Below, in pieces: positions 36,085-49,186 of a DNA stretch of 64,000 nucleotides. The position numbers and the translations under genes are program-made. Source of the stretch: Anaeramoeba flamelloides (lineage: Eukaryota; Metamonada; Anaeramoebidae); contig JANTQA010000057.1 of NCBI GenBank assembly GCA_027625915.1, forward strand, positions 10,664,001-10,728,000, read 5' to 3'. The notes below the pieces were generated by a model that made no database searches, was not told the DNA's origin, and worked only from the letters and a program-made list of their open reading frames with translations. Position 1 is the first letter of the stretch. Every line of letters begins with the position of its first letter.

Positions 36085-36735
36085 TCGTGTCATAGAGTGC
36101 CGTAGAGTGCCTAGGTTTTTTTAATTTCTAAAATTAAAAAAAAACATAACCGTGATTTTCTTGAGGTTTTCGGTTTTTTTTTTTTTGTTAAGTGTTCTAG
36201 GTTTTTTTGAGGTTTTATATTTTATTTATAAAGTGTTCTAGGTTTTTTTTTACTTTTTGAAATAAATAGAAAATTTAATAAATTTTCGGTTTATTTTAGA
36301 TAAGTTAAAAAAAAAACAACGTAAAATATATTGATTTTCCAAATAAACAGAAACCTAAAAAAAATCTAACAAAAATCTATCGATTTTATAAATAAACAGA
36401 AAACTCAAGAAAACATAACGACTATTTTTAATTGTTCAAATAAACAGAAAACTCAAGAAAACCGAACGAAAATCTATTGATTTTCCAAATAAACAGAAAA
36501 CTCAAGAAAAGCTAAGGGCGATTATTTTTAATTTCTGAAATAAAAAGAAAATCTCTTAATCGAAAGGGCGCTTTTCCAGAATTTAAAAGAACGGAGAAAA
36601 ATCAAAGATTTTAAACTTTTCTTTTGAATTCTGGAAAAGCTATTGGCCTTTTTTTTTTAATTTAAGAAATAAACCGAAACTTTTTGAAATTTACTGTTGA
36701 TTTCTTAAATTTAAAAAAACCTAAACCACAAAAAA
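36085..36735. repeat. Hairpin cluster, family H, copy with 47-51 bp tandem units
   Basis: Starts with ATAGAGTGCCGTAGAGTGCC at 36095-36114. It is followed by successive inverted modules TTTTTAATTTCTAAAATTAA, AAGTGTTCTAGGTTTTTTTG and CCAAATAAACAGAAAACTCA. The last occurs about four times in tandem at 36335-36505. A GAATTC-like hairpin with CTTTTCCAGAATT arms lies at 36568-36645, and a final self-complementary stem at 36655-36725. Non-coding. Confidence 0.8.
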
Positions 36736-37100
36736 TATTTAAAATGGAACGGCTCTACTTCCATCTTAAAACTAAGAAATTACACAAATTATCTAATTAT
36801 ATATTCTTATGTTTATGATAAGAATAAAATAAAAACAAAAACATGAAATTTATATAAAAAACTTTTAAACTTTGAAATAATTGAAGATTTCGATCATTTT
36901 TTATATTACTGCCCATTCTGTGAAAAAAACATCAAAAAATTTAGATTATAGAATTAATTCAAATTAACAAAAATAATAAAAATAATATCAAAGATATTAT
37001 TTGCAACAAAGATTCATTATTCATTTTGTCATCGGTTAATGATAAAGAAAATTATGATTCTTTATTAAAATTTCTTAATAAAAATTTAGAACATCGGGCT
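36736..37100 (+). mobile_element. LINE 3' tail remnant
   Basis: The short frame EDFDHFLYYCPFCEKN (about 36880-36930) has the His/Cys signature of LINE ORF2 ends and resembles the fragment at 11820-12010. The preceding sequence aligns with 31447-31530. It sits downstream of the reverse transcriptase fragment, with the hairpin cluster between them. Confidence 0.4.
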
Positions 37101-37672
37101 GTAAGAGGTAAGAAATTTCCTCCCTTCAAAATAAAAAAAAAAATCAATAAATTTCTGACATCATATTTTTTCAAGCCAATTTAAATATTAGTCAAAATGG
37201 AATTTGAAATAAAAAGTATTAAATTTATCATAATTAACCATAAACCCAAAGACAAAATTAAAATAGAACTATTTTTAGATCTTTTTAAAAAAATTATTGC
37301 CATGACATTTTTACAATTAATATATTATAGCCTTTTTTTAAAAAAACTGATTGACAAAAATTTTTAAAATTTTGACTCAGATTACTTCAAAGAATTAGTC
37401 AAACGGTTTGAACAACATTTTCGAAAACTGTTTTTCCTCAATTTTTTAAAATTTGTGACTTGAAAAAAGTTTATTTCATCTAAAAAAGAGAAAAAAAAAG
37501 AAAAGAAAATAAAATAAAAATGATGAAAAAAATTTTATCATTAATTTAAAGAATCAAAAAAAAAAAATTAATTAAATCAGTAATAATAATGAAAAAAAAA
37601 CTGGGTGGTGCTGACAAAATAATTGTATAAAATGTCTCTATAAAAAAAAATAATCCCAGCCAAAATCAATTA
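37101..37672. other. 3' flank of Piezo
   Basis: AT-rich non-coding sequence including the presumed 3' UTR of the minus-strand Piezo gene. A-rich runs occur at 37485-37570. Confidence 0.4.
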
Positions 37673-40468
37673 TTATTTGGAAAATAAACCTGTAAAATAT
37701 ATCAATTTTTCTGTACTTCTGTAAATATCGATTATATGATAGTAAAATTGTTTTTCAAGATAAAAGAACTTTTCCTTTTGGCACCAAAACAGGCTCTGAA
37801 TTAGATCATATAAAAAGTCAACGTTTGGCAGGTCGTCATACATGATCCTAAGACTGATATCATTAACGTACATTCTGAGGAATCTACCGACAGAAAACAC
37901 AATACCAACGTAAAGTCCGATAACGCCACCGGAGGACATTGCCATTGCGCCAAGCCCGCCCTCTGGTAGATCTGGGTTTCGAGCATAAAAGTAAATTGTT
38001 GTGTCTCTCGCTGTTGTTAGCCCCCAATAACGGTCATTCTCGCTGTTTGATTGGGATGAGTTTATACCCTGTAGGATCATGATGGTGTCTATGTACTGAT
38101 CGCATATATCTTCCACTTCGTTGTTCCGCGGAAGGTTTACGATAAGAGGCAAGAAATTATGAAAGGAAACGCTCCCGTCACCATTGCTGTTCAATAACTC
38201 TGCCAAATCGTTAGTTTCACTATCAGATAAAGTTTTTTGGTGGGTATAGGATCTTGTTATTGTCGAATCAGGGCCTGACGCCACCTCTGTTTCAAATTCA
38301 TAAATGATTTGTAAAGTTGTAGCGACACCAGTTGCCAGATCCAGCCTCAGCTGTTCTTCCTTTGGCGGTGTTATTGACCAAAAGGAATCTGAGTAATTTG
38401 AAATTGAAATTGACTGGAAATATTTGCTGTCTAGACTACCCTTAAAGTCCTTACACATGATTTCGATCTCTTTATTGCTATTAATTGTTTTATGAGACGT
38501 TATCGTTGAATATTGGAAAAATGGGCTATATCCCTTAATGCCAACTTGTATCTTCATTGAATTAATATAATTGACTTCGGTGTCCTGTGTTTTCGACATC
38601 AATAGAATGGGCAAAAATAATAAAAGCGATAACAAAATAAATAACGTTAGGCCAGTTTTGGCCTTTTCCTTAAATAATAATGGTTTATTTTTTTCCTCTT
38701 CTGTTAGCTCCTCTTCATCTTCTCCAAGTAATTCACATTTTTTACAAAATAAACTTGCTTTGATATCATGTATCTTTAAAAATTCGAAAAAGTCCAGGGA
38801 AGTTTTGGTACATAGCCAATCCAGTAACATTCTTAATTCATAAAGGAATGGTATTAATTTATATACACTGTAGAACTGGCTGTTTGTTGATGAAAATTTT
38901 TTCATAAACAAATTGCCCTTGGTATATTCCGGATACCCATATTGAATTTGCAAGGACGAAAAAAGAAAGTAAATTGATTTAATAATATATAAGAAAATGA
39001 ACGAGCTTTTCTTCCCAAAGGTCGTATCTAAGTTGTATGGTAAAATTATAAAGATTATCAGCAGGTGGAGAAAAACTGAAACGATTTGGTATATTAATTT
39101 GAGTGTAATTGCTCGATACAGGTAAATTACCCGATCGACAACTATCAACGTGAATTGGCCCATTAGTATCAATGCAAAGCTAATAGGAATCATACTTTCT
39201 GTTTGCAAATAGCCACTTAAATTATAATTTGATGTTTTGCTCAAATTTTGATAATTGAATGCCAAGTAGACAAATGTGAAAAAATCAATAAAAAAGCATA
39301 CAGCATAAAAATCTTTACCACTTTTATATTGATCGTTAATTATATTTTTATAATAATTAAATTCGAGTTTTGTTTTTTTTTTACCTTCACTATCGATTTG
39401 CTTTTCGTTTTCATTTTCAGATTCATTTTCCTCTTCTTTAATTATATGCTTGGATATAATTTTAATATTTTCTTCATTTAAATCTTCTTTTGATTTAATC
39501 TCTAATTTATCCATTAAATTATCAATTTTTTCTTTATTTTTAAAATCAGACAAAGACTCATTTGATTTTGAATCAGAATCAGAGCCAGAGCCAGAGCCAG
39601 AACCAGAACTAGAACTAGAACTAGAACTTGAATCATTACTATGTAATAATTTTCCATCATCGATATTTTCCCCATCTTGCTCAGTATTAGATTCACCTTT
39701 ATCATTTTTAATCTTCTTCTTTTTCTTTAGATTTATATTGTTCCAAAGTCCCTTTTTTCTTAACATGGTTCGATGTAATAACATTAATATTAATAATAAT
39801 AAATTATCCCATACTTCTGCAAAAAAGCTTTTGTTTTTGATTTTTTCCAAACCAATAAATACAGTGAAATAAGTGAAATGGCCTGCTTGACAGGTATCCT
39901 TTTCACAAAAATTACTGAGGGAGTAAAATCCAAAGTTTTGGCTGCTATAACAAACACAAAAAAGAGAGATTTGAAATAAAAATTTGATTACAATTATAAT
40001 TTCAGAATAAGCAATCATTTTTTGCCAAAAGAATCTTCTTTGAACAGATAATAAAGCATAGCAAAATAATACAAATGGATAAACTAAGGAAATAATGGAG
40101 GGGTCATTAAATGGTTGGATAACAAAAAAGAAATAACACAATGATTCTGTATTATCTAAGAAGGCATAATATAACGAATACAAGAAGATTAAAAGTCTCC
40201 CTGGTGGCTTTATTTCAATTGATTTATTATTGAAATTATAAATTTTCTTTGTTTTTTTTTTCGAATTTAATCTTTTATATTTTTCAATTGTGAGATATTC
40301 AATAAATTTATCATATTTTAGCTGTTTTTTCTTTTTTGGTAATGATACTTCTTTTTTTAATTTCTTGATTTCTTGATAAATTTCAGAATCTTGATAATCA
40401 TTTTCGCTTCCACTTTCGCTTCCATCTCCAATTTTACTATTACTCTTCCCATCATTTTCATTTTCATG

Positions 40469-40507
<39 letters not shown>

Positions 40508-43500
40508 ATTATCACTTTCACTACTACTAGAAGTTCCACTATCAGTATTATTATTCTTATTCTCTTTATTTATTTCATCATCAACATTCTCACTATTTTC
40601 ATTATTTTTCTTTTTATTATAATTTTGATCGCGTTTAAAGTTATTCTTCTTCTCATCACGTAAAGAAATATTAAAAAATAATTCAATATCAACTACATAA
40701 ATTAAATTTTTAATAAGAAAGTCTACAAACATGATAAATATTTTTTTAGTTTTTTTCCAAATTTTTTTTCTTTTGCTTTCTTTTTTTTCTTCTTCATCAT
40801 CATTTCCTTCATCATCATTTTCATCTGTTTCATCATCTTTAATTTTTATTTCATTTTCATTTTCTTCAATTATTTCAATCTCTTTATCACTTTCCATTGA
40901 ATTCTCCTTCTCCTTCTCCTTCTCCTTCTCCTTCTCCTTCTTGTCATTTCCCTTTTCATCTTCTCCCGACTTTTCATTTTCACTTTCTTCCTTTTCTTTA
41001 AGTGTTGAACGATCATTAAAAATATAATTTTTTAAATTGTCTAATTTCACCTTAATATCATCTATTAATCTTTTCCTTTTTTTCAGTTCCAATTTATTTA
41101 ATTTTTTTTTTTTTTTTTTCAATTTCAACCTTTTTTTCCTTAAATTGTTTGCCTTTCTTGTTAAGATTTTGGTCTTTTTAATATTTTTTTTAATTACAAT
41201 GAAAAAAAGATCGCTTTGTAAATATTTGATTGTAATCAAAATAAAGAAAAAAATGAAAATTTCATCTAAAACGCCATTAAAGGAAAAGGTTTCTCTTAAA
41301 TCCCAATAATTGAAACCAAAAATTTTTTGAGCAGAATAAGGTTTCTCGGAACTGGGGATAAATGGAGCTTGGAATAATAATAAAATGATTGAAATAAATA
41401 AAATGATATTTCTGAAAAGGATCCAGAGTTTTAGATTTTTTTGTAAATTGCCTTCATTAAGATTATGCAAAATGTAGCATGCCAATATAAAATAAAAAAC
41501 ATTACATAAATTTCGAGAGCCAAGCACAATTATAAAAATGATTATTAAAGAAATTAAAGTGAAATTACTAATAATGTTTGAGAATATTTTCAAAACGTGT
41601 GGCAAATTCTCATGGAATAATAAGCTTTTAAAAACGCTTTTTTTTTCAATTTGGAATTTTTCTTTTAAATTTTCTTCCCTTTTTTTCATAAACCAGCTTT
41701 TGATGCTTGCCGATAGACAAAACAAAAGAAAGAAATCACCAGCAAGATAATTTGGAGAAGGTATTTTAAAGCCCAGCCACACATTCATTGAATTTGATAG
41801 ATCGAAGTCAAATTTTTTAATAAATTTATTATTTTTTAAAGGTGGGAATTTTAATAAAAATAAATATCTAACAAAAACGGAGGCACTAAAAAGAATTAAT
41901 AAAAATCCACAAAATTTCATTTTCTTATCCCGTTTTTTGATAAAGATGATCCCAAATAGGCATAGTAATATAAAAAACCCAAAAACATTTTTATTAACAA
42001 AGGAAACGATCAAAAATATGATATACAAGATCTCATCTCCAAAATAATGAACAAAATTGTTTAACAATTCTTTAATGATCCCAATCCAAAGTTTAATAAA
42101 GGAAGTTGTATTAATAAAATTATCCTTGATTAAAAACAAAGTGATCTCTTGATTGTGATAGATTTTCTTCCTATAATAATCTGCCTGGTGAGTTAGCCTT
42201 AATGTAATTAAAATTAATAAGGGCCCCTTTAATTGGAATGGTAAATCCCCGTAAATTAGCCCAAGGTATTTTAATATTTTGTGATCATGGTAATGATAGA
42301 ACATTTGGAAATAGAAGCAATAGATCACTAAAAAAATGACACCTGCATATATGAAAATAATAGGCCAAAATCTCTTATAATTGCTTTTGAATGCTATTGC
42401 AAAAACTGAGAATAGCATAAAAACAAAATTGATTGCAGTAATTTGCTCTAAGGCAATAAAAAAACAGACAAACAAATATATTTTATAAGCGTGTAGAAAT
42501 AAGAATCGCTGTATAAATTTTAAAAAATATTTTAAATATAATTGCATTTTTTCCCTTTTGTTAAAGTTATTGTTTTTTTCAACATCGACTTCTTGTTCTT
42601 CTTGTTGTTGTTCTTGGTTATTGTTAGTTTTGCTTTTATAGTTATTAATTTTTAATATCTGGCTGCCAGAATCAGAATCAGAACCAGAATCACTGCCACT
42701 GCCACTGCCACTAAGGTTGTTGCTATGATCAGATTGATCCAAGGCAATTTGATTATCGTTTTTTATCTCATTATTTAACGGTTCTGTTAATGGATTTTCT
42801 TCAAAGCTTAACTTTTGCTTTTTCTCTTCCATTTTCCTTTTATTTGTTTTTTGTTTTACAATTTCAATACCAAATATCAAGACCAAAAAAATTAAAGTAA
42901 TTGGCAATAGCTCATTAATTAAACTAGATTTATAGACCTTGATACCTAAGTCTTGGAAAAAAATGTTGTCAGCGAAAAGGTTATACAACTTCTTTGAAAT
43001 GTTTTCAAATTGATAAAAATATTTAAATATAATGGTAAGGCCAATGAAGATTGTTAATAATGAAAAAAAGAATCTAATATGTCGATCAGAATGAAAAAAT
43101 GCTTCAATTGTGAGACACAAAAAGATTAAAATTATAAATGCCAAGTGAATAATACACGGGGTTGTATAAATGCAATAAATTAAAATTAATAGGTAACATA
43201 GATAATTTCCAAAATGTTCAAAAAGTGAAATGATAATTTGTTGGACATATTTGATAATTTTTGAATCTTGAATTTCCTTTAATTGCCTTGAATTAATAAA
43301 AGCTGTTTCGTTTCCAAACCCTGCTTGTTTATTTAATAATGTCGTTTCGAGACTGCTACCCTTAGCTAGATTATTGTTAATGTCATCCTTGTCTTCATTT
43401 TGATCCTTTTTTTTATTCGAAATGATGTTTTTAAATAAATTTTTTTGATACACCGTATTTAATTTATATTGGATTGTTGTAAAAATTACAATCAAGACAT

Positions 43501-46500
43501 TCCAAAAGACAAAGTCTAAAAATCCAAATGGTGTATAAACTCCCAAAATGTTAATGAAATTATATTCCATAGTTTTATTTGAAACAAATGAAAATTTCCA
43601 TAGGTATTGTAACAGAATTACTATCACTGAATAGATTGTTAAAATATACCAATGCTCTTGTGCCAATTTCCGGTTGAATATAAATAGGAAAAAAATTAAT
43701 AAAAAGACAAAATTTAATACAGTGACTTGCGAAAATGAACATATCAGAATTAATATTAATGAAACAATATAAGAATGCTTAATACTATAGATAAAAATTA
43801 TTTGAACAACAAGTTTAAAAAGTTGAAGTCCATCAAGTCCATCACCATTGCCAGCATTATTATTCTTATTCGTATTCGTATTCGTATTCGTATTCTTATT
43901 CTTGTTCTTGTTCTTGTTCTTGTTCTTATTCTTGTTCTTATTGGTTTCGTTTCCATCACTTTCGTCATCATCTTTGATTTTTTTTTCTTTTAAAATTTCA
44001 TCTTCATCTTCATTTGATTCTGAAGAACTAGTTTCAGATTTAAATGCATTATATCCAACTTTATTAAAATCTTCGTCTTCTTCTGATAATGAATTTTCAA
44101 AATAATTATTTCCTTGTTGTTTAACCTTCAAAAACTTTGCACTAAATGAAATGAACAAGAAGGTAACAAATCCATAGGTTAAAATAAAAGAAGGGTGAAC
44201 CCAAGAGACAAAGCCAATATCGTTTAAAAGTTCTGTCGAGCTAAAGGTGAATTCAATATTGTAAAAATATTGAATTAAAATAATTATACTCAATAAGGTT
44301 GGGAAGAATTTGGAAAATGATTCATATATCTTTGGAAAAAAGATCGACAATGATAAAATCACGAGTATAGCAAAATTGAAAAGACAAGGATTAGCACAGC
44401 ACCAAAAAAATAATAATAGCATTGATACAAAATTAGAAAATTTTTTCATTTGAAGCAGCTTTTTAAAATTAGATTCCTGATTTTGATTCTTATTCCCTTT
44501 TGTATTCAAATTCCTTTCATAATCTTGGTCATATTGAATATCAACAATAACCACACAAATCATAAAATATAAGAGAAGCAACAAAAAGTTAGATAAAGGG
44601 GTGGCATAATTAACAACAAATGGATCAAATAACGGATCCAATCCGAAATATTTTGGAAAGTTGTAATGTGTAAACATTGGAAATTGAACGGTATAAACTG
44701 CAATTATTTTGAATGAAACATAGATTAATAACAGAGCCCAAGGCAATTTATGCGTGACAAGATATTCTTTGCAATATACCCATATTAAGATATAAAGAAA
44801 ACAACTAACACCAATAACTAAATTTAAGACATTTATATTACTAACCGAAGCGAAAAACATCAAAAAAAAGGTTGCATAAACTTTTGAATCTCGAAATCCT
44901 GTTGTTATTTTGATTACAGATTGCTTCGTTGAAATTTTATTTTTAAGTTTTTTGTAGTCTTTTTTGACAAATATCAGCGAAATCATCGAAATAAATAAGA
45001 CAATTATATCGGCAAATAGCGATCTCAATCCTTCTAATTGATCAGACCAAATTCTATGTTTTTTTTTTTTTGCAAAATAATTAGAAAAGTTTAAAAGTGT
45101 TTATTTTTTTTTTGTTATAAATTAAGTTAGAGTGTGAATTTTTTTTTTTTTGTATTTTTTTTTTTTTTTTTGTAAAAAAAGGCATAAAGGTGTGGAAGGG
45201 TTTTTTTTTTTTTTTTTCAAAATATCATCTTTTTCAAACAAAAGGGCACACATCTCAAATCATCAATACTATTGAATTTGATTGTTAATAAGATAATTAC
45301 TTATTCGTGATTTTCATTTTAATTATTCATTTTTCGATTTTTTGTTTTTTTATTGATGGATATTAAACAGTTGAAAAATGTAAAAAAAATAATATAAGAA
45401 GAAACCAATTTGGAAATAATCTGACAGTATAAAAATGGAAACAGTTTAAGTTTGATTTTGAATGAGCTAGATGTAGGAATTTTAAAAGACCATTATTGGA
45501 TTGATGTATGAAACAAAGAAAAAAGAAAATAAATGAAAAAAACAATTCCAACATAATACCCAGATGAATTGCGGCTTTATATTGAAAATGAGACTTTGAA
45601 GAACAAAAGTTTGACATGTAAAGAGTTATCAATAAAATTTAAAGAACTTTTTTCCCAATTCACCTTGGTCAACGATTTTTCTTGATTTTATAATTTTTAT
45701 TCCCTACAATTTACAAAACGAGATTTATCGTTTCAAATAAAAGGACACACCAATTTTTTTAAAATATTTAATTTTAATTTATATTGTTTTGTTTTAATTG
45801 GGTTTTAAATATTCATTTGGATGTTTTTTTTTTTATATTTTAAAGAGTTTCTTAGATTTTGGAAAGATTTTATAATTAATTTGATTCAATTATGAATTAT
45901 TCTTGGAATTTTTTGTGCCCTTTTATTTGGAAAAGAGTTTAGTTTAATTTTAATTGAGATTTTTTTTTTATTTATAAATAAAAAAAAACTATATAAGATT
46001 TAAATCAAGTGTTTTTATTCTTTTAAATATTTAATTTTTTAAAAATTTTGAATTTTTGTTGATCTCATGCCTTTAACTGACTATTTTGAAATATTTACGA
46101 TGATTTAATCTTAACTTTTAAAAGACAATAAAAAATATTTAAACCAAAAAATAAATTCAATATATGGAATTATTATTCAATTTGGATGAAAATCCAATAA
46201 TGAAAAAACAGTTATTTCATAAGATTTGGAAAAAAACTAAAGTTTTATTTATTTATTTGGATAAAATTTCACATTTGGTTTATAATTTAAAAAAAATATC
46301 TAAAGAAACATAAAAACTGCAAACAATTATTAAATAATAATTCTCTGAATAATAGTTTAAAAATTCGATTATTTAAATCCTTTATACAAATTCAATTAAC
46401 ATATGGATTAGAAATATATAATTTTAAAATAAAAACTTTAAATTATTTAAAAAATATTGGATTAATTCATGTATTACTGAAATATGTAAAATAAACAGAA

Positions 46501-48630
46501 AGACGCCAATTCTTCTTTTCAAAACAGAATTTAAAATCAAAAATATGGTAATTTCTGTCAATAAAAAAAATTTTATTTAAAAAATAAATAAAAAAAATTT
46601 ATCTCTTCATATTTTGAAAAATTAATAAAATTTAACCAATGAATAAGCAATAAAATCAACTGGAATTCAAAAGATTTAAAGATTCTTAAAATTTAAATTT
46701 ATAATTATAATTATAATGATCTGTTGAATTCTACTAGCTGGAAGTGTTGTTAGTTTTTTTTTAATTTTTGAAATAAAAAGAAAATTTTTGAAATTTTCGG
46801 TTTATTTCTTAAAATAAAAAAAAACCTTCATTGACTTTTCCAGAATTCAGAAGAATTGAGTAAAATCTTTGATTTTATTCTATTCTTTTAAATTCTGGAA
46901 AAGCACCGTTGGCTTTTCTTGGATTTACTGTTTATTTGGAAAATCGATAGATTTTCGTTAGGTTTTTTTTGAGTTTTCTATTTATTTGTGAAGTGTTCTA
47001 GGTTTTTTTGAGGTTTCCTATTTTATTTCGAAAGTAAAAAAAACCTAAAGAAAATCTATTGATTTTCCAAATTAAAACAGAAAACCTCAAGAAAAGCTAG
47101 ACACTTGACGGTACTCTAAGGCACTTGAAGAAACTTTTCGTTAGGTTTTCCAGAATTCAAAAGAATAGAGAAAAATCTTAAATTTTACTTAATTCTTTTA
47201 AATTCTGGAAAAGCTATACGCTATTTTCTTGAGTTTTTCTGTTTTATTCCAAAAATATCGAGAAACCCTGTTGCTAACAAGAGTGTAATTTACAGTTCTT
47301 CATTAATTATTGATCATCAAATTATAAAAAACAGAGAATTTAATTTATTAAGTTCTGACAAATTCAAAAAATGTTTCAAAATTTTTTTTTGAAATTCAAA
47401 CAACTTAGCTTTGATAAATTTCATTTCAAATAAGATTTCCAAAATCAACGTTTTTTTTTGTATCTTTGGATTTAAATGGAAAAAAATTGTTTCGTCTTCT
47501 TTATTTGGGCTATATTCAAAGTGAGTTAAAAAAATTCACAAAAAGGAACTTGAATTAAAAAAATTTTTGAAACATTTTTTGAATTTGTCAGAACTTAATA
47601 AATTAAATTCTCTGTTTTTTATAATTTGATGATCAACAATTTTAGTCACTGACCTCATACTAAACAAATACTGAATTAAATATTTTAATTTTTCCGATAA
47701 TTTGAAACTATTTTTCGAAAAAGAAGAAAAAAATTGGAAACTTGTTTTTAATGAAAATTAATTCAATTTAAATCGCAATTTGTGTTGTTTGGGAAAAAAA
47801 AAAGATTATATTTAGGGCAATTAACACAATCAAGAAGTTAAATATAATTTAGTTCCACCAAAGTCAATTCTTTTGAATACCATTTCACAAATAGAATCCT
47901 TTTCTTTTGTTTTCGATGGTGAACAAAGAAAATGAATTTTTAAAATTAAAAAAAAAGATAAAAAAAATGAGTAATCTTACTTATAAAACCCAAAAGATTG
48001 ATAAATTTCATACTTGTAAGAATTGCTTTTTAAAACCACAGACTTATTGTTTTCCTTTGAATAGTAATAGCTATTAAAAATGATTTGTGCAAGAATAAAC
48101 ATTATTGAAAAAATTAAGGTCAGGACAATCAAAACAAAAATCCACCTGCGTTCATATTTTCTTCGTCTGCATAAATGGTATGTTGGTAAAAGTAAAAAAA
48201 CCATAGCCACAAGGAGATAAACCAAAGAAAAATAGCCAAATCTCATCAACGATGCAACGACTAACAATAAAGGAAAAAGGATTTCTACAAAAATAAAGAG
48301 GAATGAATTTTGCTTCATTGATTTATTTTTTTCTCCTTTTTTTTCTTTCTTTGGTTCTTGACCTCGTTCCTTTTCAGGTTTACCTTTGTTTTTGATTTTA
48401 TTGTGATCATTTGTCTCGGTTTCAGTTTTTGTTAATATTTCGTTTTCATTTTCATTTTCGCTCTCGCTGTTGTCGCTGTTGTTGCTGTTTTCACTTTTGA
48501 GCTTGCTTTTTTGATCAAGACGCTTTTCTATTTTTCCACTAATTTTACGGGTATAATTAGAATTGGGTGTTTCAATATTACCAAGATCACTTAAACTACT
48601 TGAAGATTCAAGCAGCTTTTGTGTTGTCAT
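37673..48630 (-). CDS. PIEZO: Piezo mechanosensitive ion channel, about 2,676 aa, two exons
   Basis: Piezo proteins form trimeric cation channels at the cell surface that open with membrane tension. Exon 1 (48630-47981) starts at ATG with an acidic, disordered tail of about 105 residues, then three membrane spans carrying the Piezo-like MRFGYFSLVYLL start. Exon 2 runs from 45053 to TAA 37673. The split codon AA|A gives GFYKIWSDQLEG, in phase. Exon 2 has dozens of hydrophobic spans (the blade), separated by Glu-Asn, Ser-Asp and Lys-Glu loops. C-terminal landmarks are unmistakable. The anchor is IPFLYELRMLLDWLCTKTSL (about residues 2284-2303) and the outer helix lies near 2350-2370. The extracellular cap (about 2372-2582) contains DSFWSITPPKEEQLR, matching the cap motif LWRISPPSRxQ. 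The inner pore helix is VIGLYVGIVFSVGRFLRMYV (about 2594-2613), followed by ISLRIMYDDLPNVDFLYDL and IDIYRSTEKLI. Length matches animal Piezos (about 2,500-2,800). Exact pore selectivity cannot be read. Confidence 0.95.
46737..47262. repeat. Hairpin cluster, family H, in the Piezo intron
   Basis: Contains the stem at 46752-46824 (TTTTTAATTTTTGAAATAAA against its complement) and a GAATTC-like hairpin at 46845-46907 (TTTTCCAGAATTCAGAAGAA against its complement). It also has the GAAAATCTATTGATTTTCC-type modules in both orientations. A second GAATTC hairpin lies at 47150-47215. The family phrase is seen reversed, ACGGTACTCTAAGGCACTTG, at about 47110-47129. Confidence 0.8.
47308..47640. repeat. Inverted repeat, arms of about 73 bp, in the Piezo intron
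   Basis: The left arm (47308-47381) and right arm (about 47562-47640) are almost perfect reverse complements. They share GATCATCAAATTATAAAAAA, CAGAGAATTTAATTTATTAA and GTTCTGACAAATTCAAAAAA in one and the complements in the other. The 180-bp loop is unique. It could be a MITE-like foldback or a structured intronic RNA. Confidence 0.85.
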
Positions 48631-49186
48631 TTGTCCTCAAAAAAAAAACAATAAAATATGAAAAAGAAAGACAAATAAAAAAAAATGAAAACTCATTTTT
48701 TGTCATTTAATAAAATAAATGTCAAATAGCTCAAAAAACCAAAGTTTACCAAATATGAATTTATGTTTATTCTTGAATATTCTGAGTTTTTCTAAATATG
48801 TCTTAATGTTGTATCCAAACATTTAATTATTCTTGTTTTCAAATCGTTAATAAAAATATTCTCTTTTTGAGAAAAAATGTTTACCTTCAAATAAGATTCG
48901 AAAAAATGCACAAAAGTAATCTGATTCCATTTGGTCTTCGCGAATTTCATATTGGATTTTATTTTATTCTTTAGTGGTGTAAATAACCTTTAAACCCATT
49001 ACAAAAATTGAACTTTTGTTTTTTTTTTTTTCAGACTTGGGGAATTGGAAGATAGGTTTATCATAATATATTCTTGGTTCTGATTTAAATTGATTTTAGA
49101 GGTTAGATCATGATTAATGTAAATCATTCAATAATATAAAATGATTTTGTTTCAAAAATTTCGTCATATTTACAAAATTTGAGAAA
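48631..49186. other. Upstream region of Piezo
   Basis: Non-coding, AT-rich. It should contain the Piezo promoter and 5' UTR. No specific site could be singled out. Confidence 0.4.

Larger units (their letters stand above)
45054..47980 (-). other. 2.9 kb repeat-laden intron of Piezo
   Basis: The donor is AA|GTAAGA at 47980 and the acceptor CATAG|A at 45055-45054. The reading frame is conserved across the junction and the joined peptide matches the Piezo pattern, so the intron is well supported. The acceptor is preceded by an A-run rather than a polypyrimidine tract. The intron contains a hairpin cluster (46737-47262) and a long inverted repeat (47308-47640). A minus-strand ORF of 89 codons at 45363-45632 lacks support. 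Confidence 0.85.

Noticed and set aside
45363-45632. 89-codon minus-strand ORF
   Set aside because: Lies inside the Piezo intron and shows no membrane-protein or domain pattern shared with Piezo.
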